DNA from: Thermoplasmata archaeon
GTDB taxonomy: Archaea; Thermoplasmatota; Thermoplasmata; Thermoplasmatales; Thermoplasmataceae
Assembly (NCBI GenBank): GCA_021827885.1
Contig: JAKAUD010000060.1
Location: 1-14,656, forward strand
DNA: 14,656 nucleotides
Reading direction: 5' to 3'
In this document: positions 13,692 to 14,656 of the stretch, in pieces
How the letters are laid out: the number at the start of each line of letters is the position of its first letter
Position numbering within the stretch: the stretch's first letter is position 1
Program-made: the position numbers and the translations under genes
Notes under the pieces: generated by a model
Seen by the model: only the letters and a program-made list of their open reading frames with translations
Told to the model about the DNA's origin: nothing
The model's database searches: none

Positions 13692-14258
13692 ATGAGGAAT
13701 GATGAGTCTGATCTGGATCAAGGCTTCCATGATTTCTTGGAAGGTTTTGGCAATTCAGTCAGTGGGGTTGACCTAGAATACATGGCCATTGAATCAGCTG
13801 GGTGGAATATTCCAAAGTATGCGGAACGCACGTATTGTTATGAATTGTATCACCAGATGAGAAGTGTATTTGGAGATTGATACATGTACACGATCAATGG
13901 AGAGCTCCCAAAGGGGACTCGCGAAATAATTCAAGCCAATAGAAGTCCAAATTTTCTAATTCACCGCCCTAAATCGATGGCATCGAATCTTGCGATAATT
14001 GAGGTAAAACCATTCTCGGTGGTAAAAGTGTTCTCAAACCTTGATGAAGACCTTGGCAAATTAAGTTTTTTCACTGGGAAGCAAGCGCTCTATCGCCATG
14101 AAATCATGTATGTATACAGCAATGGAATCGAAAAGAGAGAAGAGGAAGGTTTGATTGACTACTTCAAAAGCTACGTGGGAAACTTCAGTAACAAAAATAA
14201 AATACTATTATCTCCACGTACAAATCCAGGGTTCAGACCATCTTTTGTAACTGTATGA
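13692..14258 (+). pseudogene. PD-(D/E)xK-like nuclease gene with in-frame TGA
   Basis: Two reading parts lie in the same frame, 13692-13880 and 13881-14258, split only by TGA at 13878-13880. The first ends ERTYCYELYHQMRSVFGD. The second begins YMYTINGELPKG and continues SPNFLIHRPKSMASNLAIIE, then VKPFS, then a basic helix, LDEDLGKLSFF. This reads as one protein of about 188 residues. The family pattern is ER-x-x-CYELYHQ, then GE-x-xK, then PD-x-xIH, then E-V-K, seen in small PD-(D/E)xK proteins. TGG (Trp) would fit at the stop. The expected PD is PN (codon AAT), so the nuclease Asp is lost too. Re-initiation at ATG 13884 would give a separate 124-residue peptide. Most likely it is inactivated. 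I do not recognise a named restriction enzyme. Confidence 0.7.
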
Positions 14259-14293
14259 TTGACAAAACTTGGACATCGCTTTTCAGAAACAGT

Positions 14294-14300
14294 TTTATAG
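14294..14300 (+). promoter_or_regulatory. TATA-like box of the metallo-beta-lactamase-fold gene
   Basis: TTTATAG is centred about 24 bases before ATG 14321 and 12 bases before ATG 14309. This favours a leaderless start at 14321 or 14324 over 14309. Confidence 0.45.
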
Positions 14301-14308
14301 CGTCACTT

Positions 14309-14656
14309 ATGATTACAACCATGATGTGCACTTACGCCAGATTCTCTTTAGAACCAGTTGGGCAGGGACTCTTCTACACTGGCAAAATAGGGAACTTCAA
14401 CATGGTCTATGACTGTGGGGAATTGAATGGCCCCAACAAGATAGTGAATCTTATAAAAGATTATAAAAACAAATTAGGCAATTCTAAAATCGATATGTTG
14501 ATTGTATCGCACTTGCACTGGGATCATGTCTGCGGCTTTGAAGAACTTATGAGAAAAACTCAAGTCAGATATGTGTTCTTACCTTACCTGCTTCCGATTC
14601 AAAGACTCCTTTTGGCTCTAAGCGAATCTGCAAATGCCAACCAATCATACTACAAT
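14309..14656 (+). CDS. metallo-beta-lactamase-fold hydrolase, 5' part
   Basis: The reading frame runs off the window, with 116 residues visible. The N-terminus reads RFSLEPVGQGLFYTGKIGNF, then MVYDCGEL. VSHLHWDHVCGFEELM follows, with the metal-binding HxHxDH motif at His68, His70, Asp72 and His73. Later, YVFLPYLLPIQRL follows. VGQG near the start, a YDCG strand and LPYLLP after the metal site match a class of MBL-fold proteins often found in defence islands, distinct from beta-lactam enzymes. Which substrate it hydrolyses (nucleic acid, cyclic nucleotide or other) is not evident. Three ATGs are possible (14309, 14321, 14324); the TATA-like box favours 14321 or 14324. It follows the interrupted nuclease gene by 50 bases but has its own promoter candidate. 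The C-terminal region is unseen. Confidence 0.85.
   Translation, partial: MITTMMCTYARFSLEPVGQGLFYTGKIGNFNMVYDCGELNGPNKIVNLIKDYKNKLGNSKIDMLIVSHLHWDHVCGFEELMRKTQVRYVFLPYLLPIQRLLLALSESANANQSYYN

Noticed and set aside
13878..13880. TGA as selenocysteine or pyrrolysine-like recoding
   Set aside because: No Cys-aligned position is expected there, and the context fits a Trp codon. Pyrrolysine uses TAG, not TGA. Nonsense mutation is simpler.

Overview
The window looks archaeal. It carries a damaged Orc1/Cdc6 replication initiator, a bacterio-opsin-activator-type (HTH_10) helix-turn-helix gene, an AbrB/PIN (VapBC) pair, and AT-rich TATA boxes 20-27 bases upstream of start codons, which suggests leaderless transcripts. 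Codon use, moderate GC and the HTH_10 protein suit a euryarchaeon such as a member of the Thermoplasmata; that placement is an inference. The content is typical of a chromosomal accessory or defence island, with many broken genes. No tRNA, rRNA or CRISPR array was seen.

Region by region. (1) 156-6327, minus strand: a degenerate orc1/cdc6 gene followed by a complete Type III restriction-modification pair, mod then res, overlapping by one base. (2) 6328-6772: a leader with a hairpin, an oligo-T tract and a start-less remnant of another gene. (3) 6773-9791, minus strand: a compact three-gene operon behind a TATA box placed for a leaderless transcript. It encodes a nucleotide kinase fused to an adenylosuccinate-synthetase (PurA) homologue, a DUF7002-like protein that may have an ADP-ribosyltransferase-type fold, and a protein with an FFDPDNG motif. 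The PurA domain has Ser where PurA has its catalytic Asp. This is the change reported for PurZ, the phage enzyme that starts 2-aminoadenine (Z) nucleotide synthesis. (4) 9869-10042: the promoter-proximal stump of a DUF72 (YecE-like) gene, probably the scar of an insertion. (5) 10096-11537, minus strand: three tightly packed small genes, two of them paralogous coiled-coil plus winged-helix-like proteins. (6) 11660-12818, plus strand: a GC-richer stretch with two related proteins, one frameshifted, flanking a hairpin-dense non-coding segment. (7) 12924-14656, plus strand: vapB-vapC, a PD-(D/E)xK-like nuclease gene interrupted by an in-frame TGA, and the start of a metallo-beta-lactamase-fold gene that runs off the window.

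How it may work together. Mod and Res form a self-contained restriction system. The kinase-PurZ/DUF7002/FFDPDNG operon is the best candidate for an undescribed system. Its plausible chemistry is ligation of aspartate to a guanine-type nucleotide and phosphorylation of a nucleotide by the fused kinase, alongside a possible ADP-ribosyltransferase and a possible Rossmann-type enzyme. No PurB, DatZ-like dATPase or Z-specific polymerase is visible here, so genome-wide Z substitution is not supported by this window alone. The orc1, HTH_10, PD-(D/E)xK and DUF72 genes are broken, and vapC has an altered catalytic residue, which points to turnover and inactivation in the island.
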